64,000 nt of DNA from Nostoc cf. commune SO-36 (GCF_023734775.1 NZ_AP025732.1:2486501-2550500), one strand, 5' to 3'. Shown: positions 1 through 9,532, counted from the stretch's first letter. Notes: generated by a model from the letters alone, not told the origin. Numbers and translations are program-made.

Positions 1-1
1 T

Positions 2-325
2 ACCGTTTTAGAAACCAGCTTAGAACAAGCGATGCCCAAGAATTTACCTTGGTTCCTCCATCGCGGTGAAGGAGCAATTTTTGCTTGGTTGTGGTTACAA
101 GATTTACCCATCAGTGATTGGGAATTTTACCAGCAACTTAAGCAAGTAGGTGTGATTATTGTCCCAGGAAGTAGCTTCTTCCCCGGTTTAGAGGAAGAAT
201 GGGCGCACAAGCACCAATGCTTCCGCATCAGTCTTACCGGCAGCGACGAGGAAATTGCCACTGCCATGCAACGTTTAGCAAAAGTGGCTGAGGAAGCTTA
301 TAAAGGTGCTGCGGTGACTGCCTGA
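2..325 (+). CDS. Valine--pyruvate-type aminotransferase, C-terminal part (partial)
   Basis: This is the C-terminal end of a fold-type I PLP aminotransferase; the frame is open from base 2, so the gene starts outside the window. The visible 107 residues have the small-domain pattern of the AvtA/alanine-valine aminotransferase group: an EGAIFAWLWLQDLP strand, then GVIIVPGSSFFPG, then the QCFRISLTGS stretch whose arginine binds the substrate carboxylate in this fold. The lysine that binds PLP is not in the window, so substrate preference cannot be judged. It lies about 70 bp upstream of rimM on the same strand, separated by a short repeat-like spacer. Family assignment is fairly secure; the exact substrate (valine/pyruvate or another amino acid) is inferred. 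Confidence 0.75.
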   Translation, partial: TVLETSLEQAMPKNLPWFLHRGEGAIFAWLWLQDLPISDWEFYQQLKQVGVIIVPGSSFFPGLEEEWAHKHQCFRISLTGSDEEIATAMQRLAKVAEEAYKGAAVTA

Positions 326-398
326 TTAGGAGTACAGACGCGATGAATCGCGTCTGTACAAGAGTTAGGAGTTATAAAAATTTTTTACCCCATGACAA

Positions 399-986
399 AT
401 GACAAATGATAAATCAGATAATTGGCTAGAAATTGGTAAGATTGTTTCCCCTCAAGGATTGTCTGGAGAATTACGGGTTTATCCTGTATCAGACTTTCCC
501 GAAAGATTTGAGATACCGGGAAAACGTTGGTTGTTGCGTTCAGGTGACACAGAACCACAACCAATCGAATTATTGACAGGACGTTATATCAGTAATAAAA
601 ACTTGTATGTGATCAAATTAGCTGGCGTGGAAAACTGCGATCAGGCTGAGGCGTTGCGCGGTTGTACATTAATGGTTCCAGCAAGCGATCGCCCCCAATT
701 AGGCGAAGATGAATATCATGTCCTCGATTTGATTGGCTTGGAAGTCTTCATGCAAACATCTGGCGAACTCGTGGGTACGGTGGTAGACATCATCCCGGCT
801 GGCAATGATTTGTTAGAAGTCAAGTTACATAAATCATTTGCTACTGACAAAGAACAAACAACAAATGACAAAAAACAAAAGACTGTTTTGATTCCATTTG
901 TAGAAGCGATCGCACCAGTAGTAGACTTGAAATCTAATCGTATTGAAATTACGCCACCACCTGGGTTATTGGAAATAAATAATTAG
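399..986 (+). CDS. rimM: Ribosome maturation factor RimM
   Basis: RimM binds ribosomal protein S19 and helps mature the 3' head domain of 16S rRNA in the 30S subunit. The 195-residue product starts with the family signature [17 protein letters not shown] (residues about 11-27), followed by the N-terminal barrel and a C-terminal PRC-barrel ([14 protein letters not shown], then [15 protein letters not shown]). The start at 399 sits inside a run of CAAATGA heptamers, so two nearby ATGs are available and the exact start is uncertain by a few codons. An unusual lysine/threonine/glutamine-rich insert (about residues 148-162) interrupts the PRC barrel and is encoded by DNA resembling the same heptamer repeat. 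Confidence 0.93.
   Translation: MTNDKSDNWLEIGKIVSPQGLSGELRVYPVSDFPERFEIPGKRWLLRSGDTEPQPIELLTGRYISNKNLYVIKLAGVENCDQAEALRGCTLMVPASDRPQLGEDEYHVLDLIGLEVFMQTSGELVGTVVDIIPAGNDLLEVKLHKSFATDKEQTTNDKKQKTVLIPFVEAIAPVVDLKSNRIEITPPPGLLEINN
840..886 (+). repeat. Heptamer-like simple repeat inside rimM
   Basis: A purine-rich stretch of degenerate GACAAA/AACAAA words lies in frame in rimM and encodes a hydrophilic loop. The same words (CAAATGACAAATGA) occur at the rimM start (about 392-410), in the hgdB-hgdC gap and before hetI. This matches the short tandemly repeated repetitive (STRR) sequences known in Nostoc; placement inside an essential reading frame is the unusual point. Confidence 0.6.
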
Positions 987-1106
987 GTCATTACTTGATC
1001 TGCCTCTAGCTATTTTTGCTGTACTGGATACTTCAAGAGAAAGCAAAACTTGAAGCATGACAAAATTAGAGTATTTACTCTATTTATTAATCTAAGAAAT
1101 GTGGCA

Positions 1107-1361
1107 ATGCCAGAAAAACCAACAGCAACTATTCACAGGCAGCTACTAGAAATATTGTCCCAATTGCCCTTATCTTCTCAAGAAGAAGTATTAGATTTTG
1201 CTATCTCTCTCCAGAAAAAAAAGCTAACTCAGCATTGGGATGCTATTTCTGATGTCGATGCTGCTGCACTGAAAACTGAGTTTGCTAATGAAGATTTAAC
1301 TTTTGCAGAATCCGTTTTAACTGATTATCTCTCCCAGCTTCAGCAAGAGGATGTAATTTGA
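1107..1361 (+). CDS. Small antitoxin-like protein (DUF2281-like)
   Basis: This 84-residue acidic, soluble protein reads MPEKPTATIHRQLLEILSQL, then SSQEEVLDFAISLQKKK, a pattern common in cyanobacterial DUF2281-type antitoxins (a helix plus an EEVLDFA segment). The longer frame from 1050 adds 19 residues that do not look coding, so the ATG at 1107 is preferred. Its stop codon overlaps an ATG (TGATG) that opens the remnant of a MazF/PemK-type toxin, the usual translational coupling of a type II TA operon. Antitoxin identity is inferred from size, composition and this neighbour; no firm family match can be made by eye. Confidence 0.6.
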   Translation: MPEKPTATIHRQLLEILSQLPLSSQEEVLDFAISLQKKKLTQHWDAISDVDAAALKTEFANEDLTFAESVLTDYLSQLQQEDVI

Positions 1362-1445
1362 TGCGAGGAGATACTTTCTTATCAAATAGTTGTTATCGAT
1401 AGGCAGCGATTAATCCGAAAAATAGGAACTCTTTTTTTTAATTAT
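1361..1445 (+). pseudogene. MazF/PemK-like toxin remnant
   Basis: The ATG overlapping the antitoxin stop begins MRGDTFLSN, which resembles the MKRGD(I/V)(Y/F)L start of MazF/PemK endoribonucleases, but the frame stops after 13 codons. The next frame, about 1389-1440, reads QIVVIDRQRLIRKIGTL, which resembles the C-terminal strand/helix of the same family (typically ...IDRxRLIxxIG). The roughly 70 codons expected between the two ends are absent. The simplest reading is a toxin gene that lost its middle by internal deletion. Confidence 0.5.
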
Positions 1446-1703
1446 TTATTAATGCTAAAAGTGGCACTAGATTACACTTTACAACTAGATAACTATGACG
1501 AAGAAAATCCTGATTGATAGTATTAATCAATAGCGTAGGTGTCGCCCATAGTAGACCTCACTTTCCATTTTGTGCCCAAAAACAAGGAATTTAGTTACCA
1601 ATACTGCAAAAAATCATCATAGGTGGATGGCTATCATCTGGAAAACAAGTATAATTACTGACTGAATGAGTCCGCCAAAATCCTTTTGTAATGGAGTGTC
1701 AAA
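1446..1703. other. Intergenic region upstream of phosphoketolase
   Basis: AT-rich spacer with no convincing ORF. A degenerate copy of the dispersed TACGGTGGGC-type repeat appears near 1525-1550. A GGAGTG element a few bases before 1704 is a plausible ribosome binding site for the next gene. Confidence 0.4.
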
Positions 1704-4085
1704 ATGACATTAGCAACGACTCCACAAACAAAGCCTTTAACAGATGAAGAATTACAGAAGATAAACGCCTACTGGCGTGCAGCTAACTATCTTTCCGTTG
1801 GGCAAATATATCTACTCGACAATCCGCTACTGAGAGAACCGCTAAAGTTAGAACACGTCAAACCCAGACTTTTAGGGCATTGGGGAACAACGCCAGGGCT
1901 GAACTTTATCTATGTTCACCTGAATCGACTCATTAAGAAATATGACCTAAACACAATCTACATTGCTGGCCCCGGTCATGGAGGGCCTGGACTGGTAGCC
2001 AACACCTACCTAGAAGGCACTTACACCGAATATTACCACAACATCTCTCAGGATGCTGAGGGAATAAAGAAACTCTTTAAACAGTTCTCTTTTCCCGGTG
2101 GTATTCCCAGTCACGTAGCACCGGAAACTCCTGGTTCGATCCACGAAGGCGGGGAACTAGGTTATGCACTCGTCCACGCTTATGGTGCTGCCTTTGATAA
2201 CCCTGACTTAATTGTTGCTGCTGTTGTCGGTGATGGTGAAGCTGAAACGGGTGCTTTAGCAACTAGCTGGCATTCTAACAAGTTTATTAACCCGGTACGT
2301 GATGGGGCTGTACTGCCGATTCTGCACCTGAATGGGTATAAAATTGCTAACCCAACTACACTGTCACGGATTAGCCATGATGAGTTGGAGAGTTTATTTA
2401 TAGGCTACGGCTACAAGCCCTATTTTGTTGAAGGTGAAGATCCCGCAGATGTCCACCAGCAGATGGCGGCGATTCTAGAAACAGCGATCGCAGAAATTCA
2501 AAGTATCCAAAGGGAAGCCCGTGTACACGGTTTCACTGAACGTCCCCAGTGGCCGATGATTGTCATGCGAACCCCCAAAGGTTGGACAGGGCCCAAGGAA
2601 GTGGATGGTAAAAAAACTGAAGGTTCTTGGCGATCGCACCAAGTTCCCTTTGGCAACATCGCCAAACAGCCAGACCACCTGAGACTCCTAGAAGATTGGA
2701 TGAAGAGTTACAAACCAGAAGAACTCTTCGACGCTGACGGTAAGCTGATTCCCGAACTAGCAGAACTAGCCCCCAAAAAGCATCGGCGTATGGGTGATAA
2801 TCCCCACGCTAACGGTGGTATTTTGCTGCATGACCTGAAAATGCCCGATTTTCAAGATTATGCTGTAGATGTTGCTGAACCAGGGAAAGCGATCGCAGAA
2901 GCTACCAAAGTGACCGGTAAATTCCTGCGGGATATCATGCGACTTAACCAAGAAAGTAGCAATTTCCGCGTCTTCGCCCCCGATGAATTAGCATCGAATC
3001 GTCTAGACCCTGTATTGGAAGTTACAGACAGAGTTTCGACAGCCGAGATTTATCCTGAAGATGACCACCTTTCTGCCGACGGTCGGGTGATGGAAATTCT
3101 CAGCGAAACTTCTTGCCAAGGATGGTTAGAAGGCTACCTCCTCACAGGTCGTCACGGGTTCTTCACTTGTTACGAGGCATTCATCCACATCATTGATTCT
3201 ATGTTCAACCAACACGCCAAATGGTTGAAAACGACGAGACATATTCCCTGGCGCAGACCGATTGCTTCCCTCAATTACTTACTCACCTCTCACGTTTGGC
3301 GACAAGACCATAACGGCTTCTCTCACCAAGATCCCGGTTTTATCGACCATGTACTTAACAAAAAAGCCGAGATCATCCGCGTCTATTTGCCCCCTGATGC
3401 CAACACTCTGCTGTCGGTAACTGACCATTGTCTAAAAAGCCGCAACTATGTCAACGTCATCATTGCTGGAAAACAGCCAGCATTGCAATATCTCAACATA
3501 GATGCCGCTATCAAGCACTGCACCAAAGGCATCGGCATTTGGGAATGGGCAAGCAGCGACGAAGGTAGTGATCCAGATGTAGTGCTAGCTTGTGCTGGGG
3601 ATGTTCCCACCTTAGAAACCTTGGCGGCTGTAGATATCCTGCGTCAGCATTTCGCAGATTTAAAAGTGCGGGTAGTGAACGTAGTCGATTTGATGACACT
3701 ACAGCCAAAAAGCGAACATCCCCACGGTTTGAGTGAAAAAGATTTTGACACACTTTTCACCACTGACAAACCTGTTATCTTTGCCTTTCATGGCTATCCC
3801 TGGCTGATTCATCGCCTAACCTATCGCCACACTAATCATAAAAACATCCATGTGCGTGGCTACAAGGAAGAGGGAACTACCACCACTCCCTTTGATATGG
3901 TTGTTCTCAACGATCTAGATCGCTTCCATTTGGTAATTGATGTAATCGATCGCGTGCCCAAACTAGGATCTAGCGCAGCTTATGTCAAACAGCAGATGCA
4001 AGATAAGCTGATTGAACACAAGCATTATATTGAGAAGTACGGCGATGATGTGCCGGAAATCCGCGATTGGAAGTGGCCTTATTAA
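1704..4085 (+). CDS. xfp: Phosphoketolase (xylulose-5-P/fructose-6-P)
   Basis: This thiamine-diphosphate enzyme cleaves xylulose 5-phosphate or fructose 6-phosphate with phosphate to acetyl phosphate plus glyceraldehyde 3-phosphate or erythrose 4-phosphate, a cytosolic carbon shunt in cyanobacteria. The 793-residue length is normal. Visible motifs include AGPGHGGPG (residues about 89-97), the ThDP/Mg pocket [10 protein letters not shown] (about 174-183), [12 protein letters not shown], and the C-terminal SWRSHQVP and [18 protein letters not shown] segments containing conserved catalytic histidines. The start is supported by GGAGTG about 10 bp upstream. The gene stands alone and ends in a purine/pyrimidine-rich imperfect hairpin before a 21-bp repeat array. 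Confidence 0.95.
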   Translation: MTLATTPQTKPLTDEELQKINAYWRAANYLSVGQIYLLDNPLLREPLKLEHVKPRLLGHWGTTPGLNFIYVHLNRLIKKYDLNTIYIAGPGHGGPGLVANTYLEGTYTEYYHNISQDAEGIKKLFKQFSFPGGIPSHVAPETPGSIHEGGELGYALVHAYGAAFDNPDLIVAAVVGDGEAETGALATSWHSNKFINPVRDGAVLPILHLNGYKIANPTTLSRISHDELESLFIGYGYKPYFVEGEDPADVHQQMAAILETAIAEIQSIQREARVHGFTERPQWPMIVMRTPKGWTGPKEVDGKKTEGSWRSHQVPFGNIAKQPDHLRLLEDWMKSYKPEELFDADGKLIPELAELAPKKHRRMGDNPHANGGILLHDLKMPDFQDYAVDVAEPGKAIAEATKVTGKFLRDIMRLNQESSNFRVFAPDELASNRLDPVLEVTDRVSTAEIYPEDDHLSADGRVMEILSETSCQGWLEGYLLTGRHGFFTCYEAFIHIIDSMFNQHAKWLKTTRHIPWRRPIASLNYLLTSHVWRQDHNGFSHQDPGFIDHVLNKKAEIIRVYLPPDANTLLSVTDHCLKSRNYVNVIIAGKQPALQYLNIDAAIKHCTKGIGIWEWASSDEGSDPDVVLACAGDVPTLETLAAVDILRQHFADLKVRVVNVVDLMTLQPKSEHPHGLSEKDFDTLFTTDKPVIFAFHGYPWLIHRLTYRHTNHKNIHVRGYKEEGTTTTPFDMVVLNDLDRFHLVIDVIDRVPKLGSSAAYVKQQMQDKLIEHKHYIEKYGDDVPEIRDWKWPY

Positions 4086-4086
4086 A

Positions 4087-4145
4087 AGGAGATGAGGGGA
4101 AAGAGGCAGAGGGGAAACTCTTCTCCCTGCTTCTCCCTAGTCTTT
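4087..4145 (+). terminator. Imperfect hairpin after phosphoketolase
   Basis: A GGGGAAAGAGGCAGAGGGG-type purine stretch is followed by a complementary TCTTCTCCCTGCTTCTCCC stretch and CTTTT. It is a plausible intrinsic-terminator-like structure, also resembling the repeated GGGGAA-type elements of Nostoc. Confidence 0.4.
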
Positions 4146-4188
4146 TAAAGTTGCTGTGTAACGTAGGGTGGGTTAATTTTTGTAGGTT

Positions 4189-4405
4189 GATGCAACAAAG
4201 GTGCAGAGCGATGCAATAAAGGTGTAGGGCGATGCAATAAAGGTGCAGGGCAATGCAATAAAAATGCAGGGCAATGCAATAAAGGTGCAGAGCAATGCAA
4301 TAAAAATGCAAGGCAATGCAATAAAGGTGCAGAGCGATGCAACAAAGGTGCAGGGCGATGCAACAAAGGTGCAGAGCAATGTATCAAACGTGCAGAGCAA
4401 TAGGC
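4189..4405 (+). repeat. 21-bp tandem repeat array 1 (about 10 units)
   Basis: About ten head-to-tail 21-bp units of the form GATGCAATAAAGGTGCAGGGC, degenerate at the purine positions. A short leader GGTTAATTTTTG lies just before it, as in the other arrays. Copies vary in step (AAGGTGCAG versus AAAATGCAG), suggesting unequal recombination or conversion among units. There are no unique spacers, so it is not CRISPR. Frames on both strands are partly open only because 21 is a multiple of three. Confidence 0.85.
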
Positions 4406-4641
4406 TTCTGTGTACACCGTAGCTCACAATAAGCAAGTGCGATCGCTGTTTCTAATACTTTGGTAAGATAACTTGTTGAAATTAACAATTTTGCGCTAGT
4501 CAAGTACTAGTGAAACCCAAAAGCATTTGCATAATTATTTAACTTTGTAGTGAGAAGTACTTTAAGTTACTTAATGCATCAAACGCTACATACTTTTATG
4601 GTTAGCGCTAGGATAGCTATGTATTTTATTAAAGTATAAAT
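4406..4641. other. Intergenic region upstream of the beta-helix/SLH gene
   Basis: AT-rich DNA with one HIP1-like GCGATCGC near 4440 and no ORF or recognised RNA. It presumably carries the promoter of the gene at 4642, but no confident -35/-10 pair can be assigned. Confidence 0.4.
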
Positions 4642-6300
4642 ATGGCTCAAACTTTTTACGTAAATCCAGTATCAGGCAGCAATACCAACTCTGGTAGTCA
4701 ACAAGCCCCGTTTAAAACTATTACGCAAGCCCTCAAGGTAGCGACTGCTGATACCAAGATTCAACTAGCAAATGGGAATTATAATGCTGCTAGCGGTGAA
4801 GTCTTTCCGCTAACGGTTCCATCTGGTGTGGCAGTGGTGGGTAATGAAACCAACAAAGGCAATGGCATTTTGATTGAGGGAAGTGGTAACTATCAGAGCC
4901 GTACTTTTGCTGGTCAGAATGTAACATTTGTGTTGCTGGATAAAGCCGAATTGCGAGGAGTGACTGTAACAAATCTGGCTAGCCGTGGTAGTGGTGTCTG
5001 GATTGAATCAACTGCCCCTACTGTTGCTAATAGCACCTTCATCAATAATAAGCGGGAAGGAGTATTTGCTACAGGCGATGCTAACCCAGTGATTCTAGGT
5101 AATGTGTTCAGTGAGAATGCAGCCAATGGAATTGCGATCGCTAAAAATTCTAAAGGCCAAATTGAAAATAACACCTATTTTAAAACAGGTTTTGGCATTG
5201 CCATTAGTGATACTGCATCACCTATCCTTCGAGATAACAGAATTTATGAAAACCGTTCTGGAATCATTATCTCTGGTAGCGCTCGTCCCGTATTACGTAA
5301 TAATGTCAGTGAAAATAACACTGAAGATGGTATCACAGTTATTGGAACTGCTCTACCGGATATCGGTAGTACTAATAATCCAGGGGGCAATACTCTACGC
5401 AATAACGGTAAATTTGATTTGCAAAATGCCAGTTCCAACAAGCTGGTTTCTCTAGGCAATAAAATAGATGCGTCTAAAGTCGCCGGAAACATAGAGTTTG
5501 CAGATAGTCCGGTTCCGACGCCGACAACACCGACACCGACAACACCGACACCGACAACACCGACACCGACAACACCGACACCTACAACACCCACGCCGAC
5601 AACACCCACGCCGACAACACCCACGCCGACAACACCCACGCCGACAACACCGATACCGACAACACCCACGCCGACAACACCGATACCGACAACACCGACG
5701 CCTACAACACCCACGCCTACTATCGAATTAACCGATATTGCTAATCATTGGGCTAGTGGGTTTATTCGGGAATTAGTGAAATTGGGGATAATTAACGGTT
5801 TCCCCGATCGCACATTCAAACCTGATGCAACCATGACACGCGCACAATATGCGGCATTGTTGGTAAAAGCTTTCAACCCATCGCCAAACCGCTCCGCAAT
5901 CAAATTCAAAGATGTACCAGATGACTTCTGGGCATCCAAGGTAATTCAGCAAGCATATCGAGGTTTATTTCTCTCTGGTTTTCCTGACAATACCTTTGGC
6001 CCCAACAAAAATATCCAGCGTGTGCAAGTGATTGTCTCTCTGGTAAATGGACTGGGTTTATCTAGTGATGGTACGGCAACTCTCAAAGCTTTTGATGACC
6101 AAGCCAAGATTCCTGAATATGCCAAGGATGAGGTAGTAAAAGCTATAGACAAAGAAATTATCGTCAATCACCCGAATTTGAAACAACTCAATCCTACCCG
6201 CGATGCTACACGCGGTGAGGTAGCAGCGATAGTATATCAAGCTTTGGTAGATGCTGGTCGTGTAGCAGCGATCAACTCGCCTTATGTAGTGACTGCTTGA
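4642..6300 (+). CDS. DUF1565 beta-helix protein with PTPTT linker and three SLH domains
   Basis: This 552-residue protein has three parts. Residues 1 to about 285 form a DUF1565/right-handed parallel beta-helix (FYVNPVSGSNTNSGS start, then repeated N-rich rungs such as ENNTYF, LRDNRIYENRSG, LRNNVSENN). Residues about 291-359 are a PTPTT repeat linker. Residues about 365-545 contain three S-layer homology units (DIANHWASGFIRELVKLGII...FPDRTF; DVPDDFWASKVIQQAY...FPDNTF; a third with TRDATRGEVAAIVYQAL). SLH domains in cyanobacteria anchor proteins to peptidoglycan-linked polymers or occur in porin-type envelope proteins. No cleavable signal peptide is visible. Function is unknown; an envelope-bound carbohydrate-active or adhesive role is inferred. 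Confidence 0.85.
   Translation: MAQTFYVNPVSGSNTNSGSQQAPFKTITQALKVATADTKIQLANGNYNAASGEVFPLTVPSGVAVVGNETNKGNGILIEGSGNYQSRTFAGQNVTFVLLDKAELRGVTVTNLASRGSGVWIESTAPTVANSTFINNKREGVFATGDANPVILGNVFSENAANGIAIAKNSKGQIENNTYFKTGFGIAISDTASPILRDNRIYENRSGIIISGSARPVLRNNVSENNTEDGITVIGTALPDIGSTNNPGGNTLRNNGKFDLQNASSNKLVSLGNKIDASKVAGNIEFADSPVPTPTTPTPTTPTPTTPTPTTPTPTTPTPTTPTPTTPTPTTPTPTTPIPTTPTPTTPIPTTPTPTTPTPTIELTDIANHWASGFIRELVKLGIINGFPDRTFKPDATMTRAQYAALLVKAFNPSPNRSAIKFKDVPDDFWASKVIQQAYRGLFLSGFPDNTFGPNKNIQRVQVIVSLVNGLGLSSDGTATLKAFDDQAKIPEYAKDEVVKAIDKEIIVNHPNLKQLNPTRDATRGEVAAIVYQALVDAGRVAAINSPYVVTA
5514..5721 (+). repeat. 15-bp coding microsatellite (PTPTT linker)
   Basis: About 14 tandem 15-bp units of the CCGACACCGACAACA type encode Pro-Thr-Pro-Thr-Thr. 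Third-position variants (ACG, ATA, CCT) fall into blocks that look like duplicated sub-arrays, so copy number may vary between strains and alter linker length without breaking the frame. Confidence 0.9.
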
Positions 6301-6829
6301 ACTGGAGAGGGGAGAATCGAAGGGGACAAAGGGAAAACTTGTCTCCCCCACCTCTTGCCCCATAAAGGATCAGGAAGAGAAAGAGAGCGATCGCGCAATA
6401 TACTTGGTTTTGTGAAAAATTGCTTTGTTGGATTGCGCTTTGCTTAACCCAAGCGTATTGAGCGATCGCCACTAATGTTTACTGCTTTTAATCGTGTTTT
6501 CACTTGCCCCACTTTCCTGGAAACCTAGATTAAAGCAAAACTTGGTGGTCTTCAATCAGTCGCGGGTCTGAATCCCCGACTGATAGCGTTCGCTTTTAGC
6601 GTCTCGTCTTGATTCTGACTCCTGAATTCTGACTTCTGAATTCTTCTTCAATAATTTTGAATTTTGAATTGGTATTATTACCATCTTCGAGTAATAGAAT
6701 TAATAACGAAGCCTTTGTAAAGTCTTCAAACATCAAAAGATGAAGCTTTAGTCGCAGATTTTAACTGTAAAAAACAAAAGTCTGTATTCAAAGTAAGCTT
6801 GTAGCATATAAAACGCTTGTAAGATTTTT
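6301..6829. other. Repeat-rich intergenic region before agrE
   Basis: Just after the SLH gene is an imperfect hairpin built on GGGGACAA/TTGTCTCCCC (about 6322-6350), a possible terminator. About 6545-6650 holds a Nostoc dispersed repeat (GGTGGTCTTCAATCAGTC..., ATTCTGACTCCTGAATTCTG) related to the element that splits the PIN toxin gene near 15.6 kb. The remaining AT-rich stretch up to 6829 should contain the agrE promoter; no ORF is evident. Confidence 0.5.
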
Positions 6830-8941
6830 ATGACTTCCCGGATTCGCTTTTTAATGTGCCCTCCTGACCACTATGATGTGGACTATGTGATTAATCCTTG
6901 GATGGAAGGGAATATTCACAAGTCATCGCGCGATCGCGCCGTGGAACAGTGGCAGGGACTACACCATATCCTTAAAGAACACGCCATTGTCGATTTAGTA
7001 CCACCTGAAAAAGGCTGGCCTGATTTGGTTTTTACCGCCAACGCTGGCTTAGTACTGGGCAATAACGTCGTCCTCAGCCGCTTTTTGCACAAAGAACGTC
7101 AGGGAGAGGAGCCTTTCTTCAAGCAATGGTTTGAGGCAAATGGTTATATAGTCAATGAACTTCCCAAAGATTTGCCCTTTGAGGGAGCAGGAGACGCACT
7201 GCTGGATCGGGAAGGACGCTGGTTATGGGCAGGATACGGTTTCCGCTCGGAATTAGATTCTCACCCTTATCTAGCTAAATGGCTGGATATTGAGGTGCTA
7301 TCCCTACGATTAATAGACGAACGTTTCTATCATCTGGATACCTGCTTTTGTCCTCTAACAAATGGTTATTTGGTGTACTATCCCGGTGCTTTTGATTCTT
7401 ACTCCAACCGCTTAATTGAAATGCGAGTCGCCCCAGAAAAGCGAATCGCAATTGCTGAAGCCGATGCTGTGAACTTCGCTTGTAATACGGTGAATGTGGA
7501 TAACATCGTCATCATGAACAAAGCGAGTGATGCTTTAAAAACCCGCCTTGCAGATGTAGGTTTCCAAGTGCTGGAAACACCACTTACTGAATTTCTTAAA
7601 GCTGGTGGTGCGGCTAAATGTTTAACTTTGCGGGTAACGGAACCAGTTAGAGATGAACTTCATGCCAATGTGTCGGTAGAAAGCCGCGTCATTCGCATGG
7701 AAGGACATTTGCTAGATGCTGGCTTAATTAACCGCGCTTTGGATTTGATTATAGATGCCGGGGGAAGTTTCCAAGTCCTAAATTTCAACTTGGGAGAACA
7801 ACGGCAAAGTACCTCAGCCGCCGAAGTGAAGGTATCAGCACCATCTCATGGGGTGATGGAAGAAATCATCTCAATGTTGATTGATTTGGGTGCAGTAAAT
7901 TTACCTCATGATGAGCGAGATGCTATCTTGGAGCCGGTAATCCAAGATGGTGTTGCACCTGATGATTTCTACGTCAGTACAATTTATCCCACTGAAGTGC
8001 GAATTAATGGTCAGTGGGTGAAAGTAGAAAATCAGCGCATGGATGGCGCGATCGCTATTACTCAAACTCCTACAGGTTTAGTTGCTAGGTGTAAAATACT
8101 GCGCGATTTGAAAGTTGGCGAACAGGTAATTGTTGACGTTTTAGGTATCCGCACCATCCGCAAAACTGAATCGCGGGAACAACGCAGCACCCAAGAATTC
8201 AGCTTTATGTCGGCGGGAGTTTCCAGCGAACGGCGCGTGGAATTAGTCGTTGAGCAAGTAGCTTGGGAATTGCGTAAAATCCGCGATGCTGGTGGTAAAG
8301 TAGTTGTCACGGCTGGCCCAGTAGTAATTCACACTGGCGGCGGTGAACACCTGGCGCAACTGGTTCGGGAAGGATATGTACAGGCATTGCTGGGTGGAAA
8401 TGCGATCGCAGTTCACGACATCGAGCAAAATATCATGGGCACTTCCTTGGGTGTGGACATGAAGCGGGGTATCGCCGTTCGTGGTGGACACCGCCATCAC
8501 CTGAAGGTAATTAATAGTATCCGCCGTTATGGCAGCATTCCCAAAGCTGTGGAAGTAGGGGCAATTAAAAGTGGCGTGATGTATGAATGTGTCCACAATA
8601 ATGTACCTTTTGTGCTTGCGGGTTCGATTCGGGATGACGGGCCTTTGCCTGATACCGTAATGGATTTGATTCAAGCACAGGAAGAATATGCCAAACACTT
8701 AGAAGGTGCAGAGATGATTTTGATGTTGTCATCGATGCTGCACTCCATTGGCGTGGGAAATATGACCCCGGCTGGTGTGAAAATGGTGTGTGTGGATATC
8801 AATCCGGCTGTGGTGACTAAGTTAAGCGATCGCGGTTCTGTAGAATCGGTGGGTGTAGTGACGGATGTGGGATTATTCCTCAGTCTGTTGATTCAGCAGT
8901 TGGATAAGTTGACAAGTCCTTATGTGAATAAGGTAGGTTAA
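6830..8941 (+). CDS. agrE: Bifunctional arginine dihydrolase / ornithine-to-proline enzyme
   Basis: The 703-residue length and architecture match cyanobacterial AgrE/ArgZ (Anabaena AgrE, Synechocystis ArgZ), which hydrolyses arginine to ornithine, CO2 and ammonia. In Anabaena the C-terminal domain makes proline from ornithine. Residues 1 to about 285 have the guanidine-modifying fold; the residues expected in the active site are present (N71 in FTANAGLV, H168 in FYHLD, C264 in AAKCLTLR). A linker/LOR-type domain follows, and the C-terminal half (from about 400) carries the TIGR00300/ornithine-cyclodeaminase-like region with GGGEHLAQLVREGYVQALLGGNA. In heterocystous strains it works after cyanophycin breakdown, so it fits the nitrogen-fixation theme of the window. 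It is single, with long spacers. Confidence 0.92.
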   Translation: MTSRIRFLMCPPDHYDVDYVINPWMEGNIHKSSRDRAVEQWQGLHHILKEHAIVDLVPPEKGWPDLVFTANAGLVLGNNVVLSRFLHKERQGEEPFFKQWFEANGYIVNELPKDLPFEGAGDALLDREGRWLWAGYGFRSELDSHPYLAKWLDIEVLSLRLIDERFYHLDTCFCPLTNGYLVYYPGAFDSYSNRLIEMRVAPEKRIAIAEADAVNFACNTVNVDNIVIMNKASDALKTRLADVGFQVLETPLTEFLKAGGAAKCLTLRVTEPVRDELHANVSVESRVIRMEGHLLDAGLINRALDLIIDAGGSFQVLNFNLGEQRQSTSAAEVKVSAPSHGVMEEIISMLIDLGAVNLPHDERDAILEPVIQDGVAPDDFYVSTIYPTEVRINGQWVKVENQRMDGAIAITQTPTGLVARCKILRDLKVGEQVIVDVLGIRTIRKTESREQRSTQEFSFMSAGVSSERRVELVVEQVAWELRKIRDAGGKVVVTAGPVVIHTGGGEHLAQLVREGYVQALLGGNAIAVHDIEQNIMGTSLGVDMKRGIAVRGGHRHHLKVINSIRRYGSIPKAVEVGAIKSGVMYECVHNNVPFVLAGSIRDDGPLPDTVMDLIQAQEEYAKHLEGAEMILMLSSMLHSIGVGNMTPAGVKMVCVDINPAVVTKLSDRGSVESVGVVTDVGLFLSLLIQQLDKLTSPYVNKVG

Positions 8942-8983
8942 GAGAACGAACCGCAGAGGCGCAGAGGGCGCAGAGAAGGGGAG

Positions 8984-9505
8984 ATGACAAGAGTAGCTTT
9001 CATTGAGTTGCAGGTTAATTGGGTTAGTTTGATTGCTGATTTCTTGTTGGTAGGGATGGTTTTTGGCCCGCCGATTGCTCCCTTTCTGGCTGCGTCTGGG
9101 GTGTGGTTGCTTCCTGGAATTGCGGACATCATTTATTTCATGGGTAATCATGTTTGTCCGCAACCAGATATGGGGTTAGATTTAGCACCACCGTTTATTA
9201 TGGCTGTATGTATGCGTTGTTATGGCACTGTCACGGGTTTGCTGATAACGCGGCTGCTGTATGGCGTAACTGGTGGTAAAGGATTTTACTGGTTAAGTCA
9301 GTATGGTTGGAGTGGTGCGGCTTTAGCTAGTGTGCTGATGATGGCTTATCCTTTGGAATTGGCAGCGCAGGTTTTGGGTTTGTGGAGTTTTAATAACTAT
9401 CTGGTTACGCCTTTTGGGTTGATTACAGGTTTGGCGTGGGGATTGTTTACTATGCCGATATTGCATGGGTGGCGGGTTGCGAAAACCAGCTTGCATGAAT
9501 TGTAG
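8984..9505 (+). CDS. DUF2085 membrane protein
   Basis: A 173-residue membrane protein with about four transmembrane segments. It has the DUF2085 hallmark of paired cysteines: VCPQPD (about residue 60) and CMRCYGTVTGLL (about 78-89). This is a cyanobacterial/archaeal family without assigned function; the conserved Cys and Arg suggest a metal or redox role, which is inference. AAGGGGAG lies 5-10 bp before the ATG, a good ribosome binding site. It follows agrE after 42 bp of GCAGAGGCGCAGAGG-type repeat DNA and may be read through from it. Confidence 0.8.
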   Translation: MTRVAFIELQVNWVSLIADFLLVGMVFGPPIAPFLAASGVWLLPGIADIIYFMGNHVCPQPDMGLDLAPPFIMAVCMRCYGTVTGLLITRLLYGVTGGKGFYWLSQYGWSGAALASVLMMAYPLELAAQVLGLWSFNNYLVTPFGLITGLAWGLFTMPILHGWRVAKTSLHEL

Positions 9506-9532
9506 AATTAGAAACGCATTTGTTTAAGATAA

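Noticed and set aside
4189..4405. Possible CRISPR array
   Set aside because: Units are contiguous 21-bp tandem repeats with no unique spacers and no cas genes nearby; the same applies to the five other arrays.
4145..4436. Overlapping minus-strand frames through array 1 (Leu/Cys/His/Ile-rich peptides)
   Set aside because: Several frames are open at once because the repeat length is a multiple of three; composition is repeat-driven and no ribosome site is seen.
5244..5714. GVVGVG-rich minus-strand frame over the PTPTT linker
   Set aside because: It is the mirror of the coding microsatellite on the opposite strand of a well-supported gene.
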